Part shown: positions 1 through 7,592 of the stretch, piece by piece | Layout of the letters: every line of letters begins with the position of its first letter | Numbering within the stretch: the first letter of the stretch is position 1 | NCBI GenBank assembly: GCA_041743425.1 | Contig: JBGTMS010000165.1 | Span: forward strand, 1-32,305 | Length of the DNA: 32,305 nucleotides | Origin: JTS-RE37 sp041743425 | GTDB lineage: Bacteria > Bacteroidota > Bacteroidia > Flavobacteriales > Flavobacteriaceae | Direction: 5' to 3' | Program-made: the position numbers and the translations under genes | Notes under the pieces: generated by a model | Databases searched by the model: none | The model's input: only the letters and a program-made list of their open reading frames with translations | What the model was told of the DNA's origin: nothing

Positions 1-2
1 CG

Positions 3-443
3 GATAATAGTCTTATCGTTCTAGAAGATGACGGTTCCTCCCTTACAAAAACCGCTAACTTCGCAACCGGTGAAACCGATGATCTGGATGAAGCCTGTTG
101 GACGGTTTTCAGTCCGTCTAATGACAGACTCTATGTCTCCAGCTTTAGCTCAAACGTGATCACCCCGTTTTCACTTAGCGGTTCCACTATTTCCTCGACA
201 CTACCTTTTGAAGCCCGTGGGGACAATGCCCCTCCTGCTGATACAAAGGATATCTATGTTTCTTCAGACAATAAATACTTATATAATCTTGGGGCATTTC
301 AATCCTTTTCCCTCAATATTTTTGATATCACCGATGGTGGGTTGGACTATAGGGAACAGGTGGTTCTGGAAACCACCCAAAGTGAACTGGGACAACCAGG
401 AGCTTATAATTTTCTCGGATTAGTTGGTTTTGACCTGGAATAG
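3..443 (+). CDS. Beta-propeller protein, C-terminal part (cut by window edge)
   Basis: The reading frame is open from the first bases to a TAG stop, so only the last ~146 residues are visible. Repeats of the type 'FSPSNDRLYVSS' and 'DIYVSSDNKYLYNLG' are typical blade strands of seven-bladed propellers of the lactonase / YVTN type, where each blade carries an S-x-D-x-x-x-LY-V-x pattern. The end 'LVGFDLE' is compatible with the last blade closing the propeller. Signal peptide and catalytic residues, if any, lie outside the window, so an enzymatic role cannot be judged. It could be a lactonase-family enzyme or a non-catalytic surface propeller. It is followed directly by a terminator hairpin. 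Confidence 0.7.
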   Translation, partial: DNSLIVLEDDGSSLTKTANFATGETDDLDEACWTVFSPSNDRLYVSSFSSNVITPFSLSGSTISSTLPFEARGDNAPPADTKDIYVSSDNKYLYNLGAFQSFSLNIFDITDGGLDYREQVVLETTQSELGQPGAYNFLGLVGFDLE

Positions 444-470
444 CAGGAGCCCTAATGATTAAGTTTTAGT

Positions 471-510
471 CAGAAGGCTGTACCCTCGTGCAGCCTTCTG
501 TATTTTGTTC
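471..510 (+). terminator. Rho-independent terminator
   Basis: A perfect 10-bp stem (471-480 CAGAAGGCTG pairing with 491-500 CAGCCTTCTG) with a 10-nt loop is followed by TATTTTGTT. It begins 27 nt after the stop of the forward propeller gene. On the reverse strand the hairpin is followed by ACTAAAACTT, which is not T-rich, so it mainly serves the forward gene, although it might also slow transcripts leaving the reverse cluster that ends at 557. Confidence 0.85.
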
Positions 511-556
511 ATAGTCTTCGGAAGTTGAACACATTAAGGATCAGACATCCTGCATA

Positions 557-1135
557 CTAATTTTCATCAACCACCTCCACAATCATTTCAACCTCCACCG
601 CCATATTACCCGGTAAAGAACCCATTCCTACCGCCGCCCGGGCATGCTTGCCTCTCTCGCCAAACACCGCGACCATCAGGTCAGAATACCCGTTCACTAC
701 CTTTGGGTGGTCCGTAAATTCAGGGATGGCATTGACCATGCCTTTCACTTTTACAATGCGCTTTACCTTGTTGAGATTACCCAGTTCCGCTTTTAGGACT
801 GACAATTGGTTCACCGCAGTGATCCTCGCTGCCTCATAGCCTTGCTCTATCGTAAGATCGGCGCCCAGCTTTCCTGTAATATTTTCTCCATTGTCCTGGC
901 GGGGACCCTTGCCTGCAAGAAAGATGAGGTTTCCCGTCCTGACAGCATTCACATAATTCGCGATAGGCGCAGGCGGTGTGCTTAATTCGATCCCTAATTC
1001 CCGGAGTTTTGCTTCCGGATCATAAGCTTCCTCAGGAGTTGCAGAAACTGCTGATACCTTCTTGTATTCCTGAACCGAATGACAGCTGATACAACTAAAG
1101 AGCGCAATAATCATCAATAATATCCTAATGTTCAT
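557..1135 (-). CDS. RidA-family (YjgF/UK114) protein with a lipoprotein signal
   Basis: 192 aa. Residues ~45-190 form a RidA/YjgF domain, a trimeric fold that hydrolyses reactive enamine/imine intermediates such as 2-aminoacrylate in characterised members. The conserved arginine region is present as 'HARAAVGMGSLP' (R166), followed by 'VEVEMIVEV', matching E. coli RidA around R105 and E120. The N-terminus (MNIRILLMIIALFSCISC) is a short basic/hydrophobic signal with cysteines at 15 and 18 that could be lipidated, which would place the protein in the periplasm or outer membrane. It is the last gene of the reverse cluster, 104 nt after the BASS transporter. Substrate unknown; many RidA homologues act in catabolic pathways rather than general detoxification. 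Confidence 0.85.
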   Translation of the reverse strand: MNIRILLMIIALFSCISCHSVQEYKKVSAVSATPEEAYDPEAKLRELGIELSTPPAPIANYVNAVRTGNLIFLAGKGPRQDNGENITGKLGADLTIEQGYEAARITAVNQLSVLKAELGNLNKVKRIVKVKGMVNAIPEFTDHPKVVNGYSDLMVAVFGERGKHARAAVGMGSLPGNMAVEVEMIVEVVDEN

Positions 1136-1239
1136 GGTAATCTGTTTTATGGTGAAAATAACTCTCTATTTGGCTTAGGCAGGACGCTATTCAGACATAA
1201 TCCACGTTTCGGCCATCTGGCTGGAGGATCCAACTTTTA

Positions 1240-2382
1240 TCAGGTTCCCGGCAGCTCCGGCATCGACGGGGGATTCACTTTATTTACAGCGGTACCGGGG
1301 CGATCCGGATCCTTGTCCCGCCACCAGGTCGCCAAAGAAGATCCTGAAATATTCATCCAGGGTCCGAATACAGCCGGAGCCAATCCAATCGTTGCCACTT
1401 TGCCCATTTCCAAAGCGATCCCGGAGGCCAGGCCGCCATTCTGCATCCCCACTTCCAGCGCAATGGTCCGGCAGTCCTGTTCCTTCATCTTTAACGCCCT
1501 GCAACTCCAGTAACCCAGAAAATAACCGGCCAGATTATGGATAATTGCGGCAAGGATCAGCAACCAGCCTATGGTCAGAAGGCTCTCCCGCCCGGCAGCG
1601 GTAATGATCATGATGATGACACCTATCGCTGTCATAGACAATACGGGCATGCCTCTGTCCAGCCATTTCAATTTGCCATGAAAAAAATGATTGAATAGCA
1701 ATCCGGCTATGATGGGAATAATAACGATTTTAATGATGCTAAAAACCATACCCCAGAAATCGATGGGCACAAACTGACCCGCAAATAGTTCCATCAGCAA
1801 TGGGGTCATTACGGGCGCCATTAAAGTGGAAACCGCAGTAAGGGTGACAGACAATGCCAGATTCGCTTTTGCCAGATAGGCCATGACATTAGACGCCAAC
1901 CCACTGGGCGAGCAGCCAATCAGTACAACACCCGCAGCGATCTCAGGAGGGAACTGAAAAATTGTGGCGATCCCGAATCCGAGCACAGGCATGATGGTAA
2001 ACTGACACGTCATCCCGATCAGTACCCCTCTGGGCATCCGGATCACCCCCAGGAAATCCCTTGCACTCATCGCCGTGCCCATGCCAAACATGATGACCTG
2101 CAGCAGGGGGACAATGAGGGATTGAAATTCGAAATCCCCGATACGCTGCAGATAAGCCGGGTACAACATGGAGAAGGTTACCGCCGCAAAAATCAGGATG
2201 GTAAAGGAAAAACCTCTGAAAGTCGGATACCCCCGCACTCCAATGGCCAGAAGAATGAAAAAAAATACAAGTGCCGGCCCGGCATATTCCCCAATATCCA
2301 GGACAAGCATCAACCCTGCAAGCGCTAAAAAAAACGGAGCGCACAGCAAGAGGAGCCGAAACCTGTTATTCTTTTTATCCAT
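1240..2382 (-). CDS. Bile acid:sodium symporter (BASS) family transporter
   Basis: 380 aa with about ten hydrophobic segments. The diagnostic half-repeat motifs of the SBF/BASS family are visible: 'GCSPSGLASNVMAYLAKAN' with 'ALSVTLTAVSTLMAPVMTP' in the first half and 'ALEVGMQNGGLA' in the second. These form the crossed helices that hold sodium and substrate in the solved bacterial homologues. Known members carry bile acids, pantothenate, keto acids or other organic anions, so the substrate here is open. It lies 23 nt downstream of the amidohydrolase and upstream of the RidA lipoprotein, suggesting import of an organic acid released by that hydrolase. The C-terminus after the last helix is a hydrophilic tail of ~30 residues. 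Confidence 0.9.
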   Translation of the reverse strand: MDKKNNRFRLLLLCAPFFLALAGLMLVLDIGEYAGPALVFFFILLAIGVRGYPTFRGFSFTILIFAAVTFSMLYPAYLQRIGDFEFQSLIVPLLQVIMFGMGTAMSARDFLGVIRMPRGVLIGMTCQFTIMPVLGFGIATIFQFPPEIAAGVVLIGCSPSGLASNVMAYLAKANLALSVTLTAVSTLMAPVMTPLLMELFAGQFVPIDFWGMVFSIIKIVIIPIIAGLLFNHFFHGKLKWLDRGMPVLSMTAIGVIIMIITAAGRESLLTIGWLLILAAIIHNLAGYFLGYWSCRALKMKEQDCRTIALEVGMQNGGLASGIALEMGKVATIGLAPAVFGPWMNISGSSLATWWRDKDPDRPGTAVNKVNPPSMPELPGT

Positions 2383-2405
2383 TCCTGAAATGTTTCGCCA
2401 CTTTT

Positions 2406-3656
2406 TTATTCCTCATCCCAAAGGGTTTTAGACAAGCCATTGAGATCCCAGACCACCCTGCCTTCCCTGACGGTAAGTTCACATTCCAGTTTGCGGTTTC
2501 CGTCCATCCTCCTGCCTTCGGTATCTGTAAATCCGAAACTGCCTTCACGCACCCGCAAAAGTACCAGATCTGCCTCAGCCCCTTCTGACAGGTGACCCAG
2601 ATCAGGCCTCTTAATCGCCCGTGCCGCATTCCAGGTGGCAAAACGGATCACTTCCTCTATCGTCAGGTTCATATTCAGGAATTTGGACATGACATTGCTA
2701 AGATCCTTCATGCCGGTATTCATGCTTTCTATATGCAGATCGGTGCTGATGGTATTAGGGTGAAGCCCCTGTGCCAGAGCGGGTACCGCCTGTCTGAAAA
2801 CAAAACTGCCACCCCCGTGACCGACATCAAAAAGGATTCCACGCTTCTGTGCCTCCAGGGCGTAGGGTTGTAACTTACCGCTTTCATCAACGAGAGGCAA
2901 ACGCCGGTCCACATGCGCGTACATATGGGTAAAAATATCTCCGGGGCGGAGTTTTTCCATCAGGAGGGTTTCTATGGATAAAGGGGGCTCGCTCCTTCCA
3001 AAATCGATCATTACAGGAAGCTTCGCCAGACTCCCGGCTTCCACCGCCCGCTCCACAGGAACCCAGTCAGGCCCCTCAAAATGCGCAAGCTTTATACCGA
3101 CAATAAGTTCCGGATACTGCATGGCGACCATAGCCGTCAGCCGGGCATCCATATCGGTTACGTCCTGTTCCGGAGCCCCGCCTTTCATGCCGTAGCCGGC
3201 GATGTTGAGAAATGACAAGACCCTGGTTTCAGACCGGTCAATCGTTTGTTCCTTGAACACTTTAAAATTCCGCCATCCGGCACCCCCGGCATCCACAACT
3301 GTGGTCACACCGCTTCGGAAAGTAAATCCGTCTGGTGGCAGCGCCGTAAAACCATTGCTCAGATACGCATCATCTTCCGTTCCAAAGAAATTATGGCTGT
3401 GAATGTCTATAAGTCCCGGACATACGTAAAGCCCCGTGGCATTAATTACAAGTCTGGCCTGATCCTGCGGAATATTGACGGCCACCCTGGCAACCCTGCC
3501 GTCCTGTATCGCTATATCCCGCAGCTGATCGATCTTATTTTTGGGATCGATGACATGGCCGCCCCGGATTAAAATATCGTAGTCCTGAGCAAAAATTCCA
3601 TTCAGACTTAGTAACCCGACCAGGATAAGTCTGTGGGAGTAGAAGTTTTGTTTCAT
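2406..3656 (-). CDS. Exported amidohydrolase/deacetylase-family metallohydrolase
   Basis: 416 aa from the ATG at 3656. The frame is open upstream to a TTG at 3683, but only the ATG start puts a normal signal peptide (MKQNFYSHRLILVGLLSLNG...AQ) at the N-terminus, and AGGAAA lies 10 nt before it. The amidohydrolase TIM barrel shows the H-x-H motif in 'LIDIHSH' (H86, H88), the lysine expected to be carboxylated in 'VGIKLAHFEG' (K189), 'FTHMYAH' (H244/H248) and the general-base Asp in 'ISTDLH' (D306). It resembles the EF_0837/Atu3266-type 'amidohydrolase/deacetylase' group, which cleaves N-acyl or ester bonds. Where many relatives have a metal His after strand 5 ('VMVH'), this protein has Asp ('VMIDFG', D218). 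Substrate unknown; periplasmic. Confidence 0.85.
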   Translation of the reverse strand: MKQNFYSHRLILVGLLSLNGIFAQDYDILIRGGHVIDPKNKIDQLRDIAIQDGRVARVAVNIPQDQARLVINATGLYVCPGLIDIHSHNFFGTEDDAYLSNGFTALPPDGFTFRSGVTTVVDAGGAGWRNFKVFKEQTIDRSETRVLSFLNIAGYGMKGGAPEQDVTDMDARLTAMVAMQYPELIVGIKLAHFEGPDWVPVERAVEAGSLAKLPVMIDFGRSEPPLSIETLLMEKLRPGDIFTHMYAHVDRRLPLVDESGKLQPYALEAQKRGILFDVGHGGGSFVFRQAVPALAQGLHPNTISTDLHIESMNTGMKDLSNVMSKFLNMNLTIEEVIRFATWNAARAIKRPDLGHLSEGAEADLVLLRVREGSFGFTDTEGRRMDGNRKLECELTVREGRVVWDLNGLSKTLWDEE

Positions 3657-3857
3657 CCGGTATGGTTTTCCTATTAGAATCAATTTAATCCCATTATTAT
3701 ATTATACAGCCGGGGATTTCAACAAAAGCTTCCCGTCATTGAATTCTCAGTCCTCAGGATACCCCCTCTTTTCCTTATCACTCAAAGCAAGGCCAATATC
3801 TTAAAGTGTGCTTCATCTCATTTATAACACGGGCATAACCAGGGCATTTTACCATCC

Positions 3858-5483
3858 TTATAATTTGAGGGAACTAAACGATATCATGATATATACCACT
3901 ATAAGGACAACTGCCAGCGAGGTAAGTATGTCCCAGATGTTATAGCTCGATTTATTATTTTCCTTTTGAGATTCACTGATATTCCCAAACGTCAGCCCGG
4001 CCAGGCGGTCCTGAGCCGGGGCAGGATAACACCAGCTTACCACAACTGCAATCGCTATGCAGGTGGCAAAGAAGTACGCGCCGAAGACCAGCCAGTTGAT
4101 GCTGGCTATTCTGAATAACACGCCCCCTTCTGTAAGTGCCCCCTGTACAATTTCCAGGGTGAGTTTTGAGAATCCAATGACAAATCCTCCTACCAGCGTA
4201 GCGATCGCCCCGTTGGCATTGATCCGTATATAGAAAATACCAAGCAGGAACACGGCGGCGATAGGAGGTGAAATGTAGGCCTGAACATTCTGAAGATATT
4301 CATAGAGTCCGCTCGATAATTTACTGATGATCGGAATCCAAAGCAGCCCCAGGCCCACCACAAAAAAAGTCGCTATTCTCCCGGTTCTTACTAATTTTTC
4401 TTCGGGTTGATGTGGTTTCAATTTTTTGTAAATATCCAGGGTGAAGAGGGTAGAGCAGGAGTTGAAGACTGACGCCAGGGAACTCATAAGCGCTGCCAGA
4501 AGTCCGGCAGCCACCAGCCCCCGAAGTCCAGAAGGCATAATATTGCTCATCAGTACGGGGAACGCCTCATCCGGATTGTCCCAGCTAAGCCTGCCCTGCA
4601 TTTTTAAGCCGAGGGCAATCACCCCCGGAATTAGAAAAGGAAATACAGGCAATAATTTCAACAACGCCCCAAAAATACTTCCCCTCCTGCCTTCCTTAAT
4701 ATTTTTTGCTGTCAGTACCCTTTGCACAATGACCTGGTCCGTACACCAGTACCAGATCCCTACAACGGTACTGGTTATAAATAAGGGCAACCAGGGATAA
4801 TCCGGATCCGAATTGGGACGCCACATATTAAAATAGTCGGGGCCTATGGTTTCCTTCAGCTGGCTCCAGCCCCCCACTTCCTGTAGCCCCAGATAAGTAA
4901 GGATACCAGCCCCCATGACGAGGACGATGGCCTGGATGGTTTCTGTGTACACCACCGCCCGCATTCCTCCCAGTACAGTATATAATCCGGTCAGCACCAC
5001 GGTAGCGACAGCGCCGATCCAAAAAGGAATCCCTAGCAAGGCAGAAACTACCACCCCCCCGGCATAGATAGTCACCGACACTTTGGTCAGTACATAGGCA
5101 ATCAGCGAAACCACCGATAACACCCAGCGGGATCTTTCATCAAATCGTTTCTCGAGGAATTCCGGCATGGTAAACACCCCGCTGCGGGCATAAAATGGCA
5201 GAAATACCCATCCCAACATAAGCACTATCCAGGCATGCAATTCGTAAATCAGCAGTGGCATCTTATCCCCGGCGCCATTTCCTGCCAGGCCCACCACATG
5301 TTCAGAACCAATGTTGGAAGCAAAGATGGAAGCGCCGACCATAAACCATCCAATATTGCGGCCCGCAAGAAAGTAGTCTTCGGTATTCTTTTGTTTTTGA
5401 CGGATGACCCACCAGGCGACGCCTAGCAGAATTACAAAATAGGCGACAATTACCCCCCAGTCAAATAGATCGAGAGGCTTCAT
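3858..5483 (-). CDS. Sodium:solute symporter (SSS/SLC5 family)
   Basis: 541 aa with 13-14 predicted membrane helices and the LeuT-fold SSS pattern. The segment 'GIWYWCTDQVIVQRVLTAKN' is the characteristic SGLT-like motif (compare WYW-x-DQ-x-x-QR in sugar and inositol symporters), and 'NIGSEHVVGLAGNGAG' in helix 1 corresponds to the sodium/substrate-site region. The family's sugar, inositol and sialic acid members share the 'ASNIGSEH' signature, so a sugar or cyclitol is a more likely cargo than proline or acetate (inference). It lies 73 nt downstream of the Gfo/Idh gene and 201 nt upstream of the amidohydrolase, so it probably imports the substrate or product of this cluster. Confidence 0.92.
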   Translation of the reverse strand: MKPLDLFDWGVIVAYFVILLGVAWWVIRQKQKNTEDYFLAGRNIGWFMVGASIFASNIGSEHVVGLAGNGAGDKMPLLIYELHAWIVLMLGWVFLPFYARSGVFTMPEFLEKRFDERSRWVLSVVSLIAYVLTKVSVTIYAGGVVVSALLGIPFWIGAVATVVLTGLYTVLGGMRAVVYTETIQAIVLVMGAGILTYLGLQEVGGWSQLKETIGPDYFNMWRPNSDPDYPWLPLFITSTVVGIWYWCTDQVIVQRVLTAKNIKEGRRGSIFGALLKLLPVFPFLIPGVIALGLKMQGRLSWDNPDEAFPVLMSNIMPSGLRGLVAAGLLAALMSSLASVFNSCSTLFTLDIYKKLKPHQPEEKLVRTGRIATFFVVGLGLLWIPIISKLSSGLYEYLQNVQAYISPPIAAVFLLGIFYIRINANGAIATLVGGFVIGFSKLTLEIVQGALTEGGVLFRIASINWLVFGAYFFATCIAIAVVVSWCYPAPAQDRLAGLTFGNISESQKENNKSSYNIWDILTSLAVVLIVVYIMISFSSLKL

Positions 5484-5556
5484 GCGGGTTTACGGCGGGT
5501 TGGTACGTTGTACATGATTTCAGCGGTTGATGGTTATTCCTGTCCCTTGTGGGAGT

Positions 5557-6693
5557 TTATGCCTTTTCCATAAGCGTGAAGGCCGGCAACTTTATAATTT
5601 CTCCGCCTTTTTGCGCGGATTCATGAGCGAGGATACCCACACAGCTGATGTTTGCAGACTGCCTTGCATTCGGATAAGGCGATTTCCCTGAAACCAGTGC
5701 ATTGATAAACTCATGAACCAGATGCGGATGGGAACCTCCATGGCCTGCGCCTTGTGTAAAAGAAAGGTGCTGGTGCTCTTCAGAATCATAGACTCCTCGC
5801 GTCGTAAAGTGACGGATTTCCTCCGGTAATAGTTTGGCAAAATCCGGGGATTCCACTTCTTCCGGAATTTCATTTTCGGGTTTTTTAGCGGTATGAACCA
5901 CCAGGGGACTGCCCTCAATTAAGGGCCATTCCACAGATTTTTTAGAGCCGTAGACCTCAAAACTTTCACGATACTGCCGGGCGACATCAAACAAGGACCG
6001 GTAGACCTGAGCGCTGAGATCGGAATTGCGGAATTTTATATGCGTTGTTTCTACTGCATACGGAGAATTATAGTGAGGAATAAGTTCTTCCCTGATGGTA
6101 CCGGAGCCAAAGCAGGAAACGTATTCGGCTTCTCCTCTGGTCAGTCCCAGTACCGGGCCAACACAGTGGGTTGCGTAATACATGGGTGGCAGCCCGGGCC
6201 AATAGTTGGGCCACCCATCCATATCCTGCTGATGGCTCGCCTTCAGAAACTGTATTTTACCCAAAGCCCCCTGCTCGTAAAGTTCCTTCATATACAAAAA
6301 CTCTCTGGCGTAAACCACAGTTTCCATCATCATATACGTAAGCCCCGTCTTTTCTGTCAACTTTACTATTTCCTCACATTCTTCTGTTGTAGTTGCCATC
6401 GGGACGGTGCATGCCACATGCTTTCCTGCCTTGAGCGCCTTTATCGACTGAATTCCGTGATCCGGAATGGGCGTGTTGATATGTACTGCATCGATGTCCG
6501 GATCTTTTAGTAATTCATCGTAGGAGGTATAGTATTTTTCTATCTGAAATTCTGCCGCCATCGCCTTTAACTTCTGCTCATCGCGCTGTGAGATGGCTAT
6601 AAGATTGGCTGAGGGATGTTTCTTATAAATGGGAATAAATTCGGCTCCGAAGCCCAGGCCAACAATCGCTACATTGATTTTCCGATCACTCAT
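5557..6693 (-). CDS. Gfo/Idh/MocA-family oxidoreductase (lacks the usual catalytic Lys)
   Basis: 378 aa from the ATG at 6693; a longer frame exists upstream but overlaps the end of the previous gene and starts before the Rossmann fold. 'VAIVGLGFGAEF' is the dinucleotide-binding loop, and the second domain follows from ~residue 120. In canonical members the sequence after 'AGKHV' is C-E-K-P with a catalytic lysine; here it reads 'HVACTVPMATT', so Val97 takes the lysine position. The His in 'YYATHCVGPVLGL' corresponds to the other conserved active-site residue. It lies 13 nt after the epimerase stop, strongly suggesting co-transcription. It may be an NAD(P)-dependent sugar or cyclitol dehydrogenase, a keto-sugar lyase/hydrolase-type member, or a non-redox relative. 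Confidence 0.88.
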   Translation of the reverse strand: MSDRKINVAIVGLGFGAEFIPIYKKHPSANLIAISQRDEQKLKAMAAEFQIEKYYTSYDELLKDPDIDAVHINTPIPDHGIQSIKALKAGKHVACTVPMATTTEECEEIVKLTEKTGLTYMMMETVVYAREFLYMKELYEQGALGKIQFLKASHQQDMDGWPNYWPGLPPMYYATHCVGPVLGLTRGEAEYVSCFGSGTIREELIPHYNSPYAVETTHIKFRNSDLSAQVYRSLFDVARQYRESFEVYGSKKSVEWPLIEGSPLVVHTAKKPENEIPEEVESPDFAKLLPEEIRHFTTRGVYDSEEHQHLSFTQGAGHGGSHPHLVHEFINALVSGKSPYPNARQSANISCVGILAHESAQKGGEIIKLPAFTLMEKA

Positions 6694-6706
6694 TGGTTTC
6701 GTTTTA

Positions 6707-7555
6707 TTAAGAATTAAAAATTTTTTTGAGATGCCGCAAGCCCTGTGAGGCAAACTCATCCTGATTCTCCGCGAGATTTTTCCAGATACAGACAGCTCCG
6801 GCCAGTTCCTTGATCTCAGGAGTAAAGCTTTCTATGACAATCGCCCCGTCGTAGTTGATGGCCTTTAGACCTGCGTGAAAATCCTCCCATGGCGTGAGGC
6901 CTGTTCCGGGAACACCCCTGTGGTTCTCTGAGACCTGGACATGAAGCAACTTCTCCCCAACCAGTTCTATGGCTTTTCTGAAATTATTTTCCTCAATTGA
7001 CATATGGAATCCATCCAGAAGGACTCTGGCGTTCGGGTGATTCACGTCATTAATAAGTCGCATAACATCTCCAGCGGTATTGACAAGATCGGATTCAAAG
7101 CGGTTGAGGGGTTCAATGGCGATGGAAAGTCCATGGTTCTTAGCCATGATACAGACCTTACCTAGATTGTTGACCGCGAGTTCCCATTCCCTTTTCCTTT
7201 GATCGGGCGGGACCATTCGCGCCTTCCCCACAGCAGCATACATCGGTCCGGCTACAAAACCAGTACCCACCTGGGTACACAGTTCAAAACATGCATCAAG
7301 ATACCAAAGGCAATCCCATTGCACAGATACCTCCTCATTGGTGAGATCCTTGGTGGGTCCGAAAACGCCGCAAATGGTTGCGGTCAGCCCATTGTCATCA
7401 AGCGCGGCTTTTACCAGTTCCCCGTCAATCAATCCCGGATCTTCCACCGGAATCTCTACCAGGTCAAATCCCATGGATTTAATCTTCGGGAACAGCGAGA
7501 TAGATGCTGTCTTAAAAGGGGACTCCCACAACCAGGTGCTTACTCCGTACTTCAT
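6707..7555 (-). CDS. Sugar phosphate isomerase/epimerase (ketose 3-epimerase-like TIM barrel)
   Basis: 282 aa, the usual size of the AP-endonuclease-2-like TIM-barrel sugar epimerases. Compared with D-tagatose/D-psicose 3-epimerases, the catalytic pattern is recognisable: E148 in 'IAIEPLNRFE', with E154 six residues on, D181 and H184 in 'LLDGFHM', R213 in 'SENHRGVPGTG' and E242 in 'VIESF'. The spacing between these residues equals that in the characterised enzymes. The metal-ligand His of those enzymes (six residues before the Arg) is Gln207 here. No signal peptide, so cytoplasmic. It sits 37 nt after the ThuA/cupredoxin lipoprotein gene and 13 nt before a Gfo/Idh gene. Epimerisation of a ketose or of a keto-sugar intermediate is likely; lyase activity on 3-keto-glycosides is an alternative known for relatives. 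Confidence 0.88.
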   Translation of the reverse strand: MKYGVSTWLWESPFKTASISLFPKIKSMGFDLVEIPVEDPGLIDGELVKAALDDNGLTATICGVFGPTKDLTNEEVSVQWDCLWYLDACFELCTQVGTGFVAGPMYAAVGKARMVPPDQRKREWELAVNNLGKVCIMAKNHGLSIAIEPLNRFESDLVNTAGDVMRLINDVNHPNARVLLDGFHMSIEENNFRKAIELVGEKLLHVQVSENHRGVPGTGLTPWEDFHAGLKAINYDGAIVIESFTPEIKELAGAVCIWKNLAENQDEFASQGLRHLKKIFNS

Positions 7556-7592
7556 TTATTTTTTTGATTTAGGGCTCTTTGAACTACCAGGT

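Noticed and set aside
6694..6759. Upstream extension of the Gfo/Idh gene into the epimerase gene
   Set aside because: The Rossmann fold starts right after the ATG at 6693; the extension overlaps the epimerase 3' end and has no family support.
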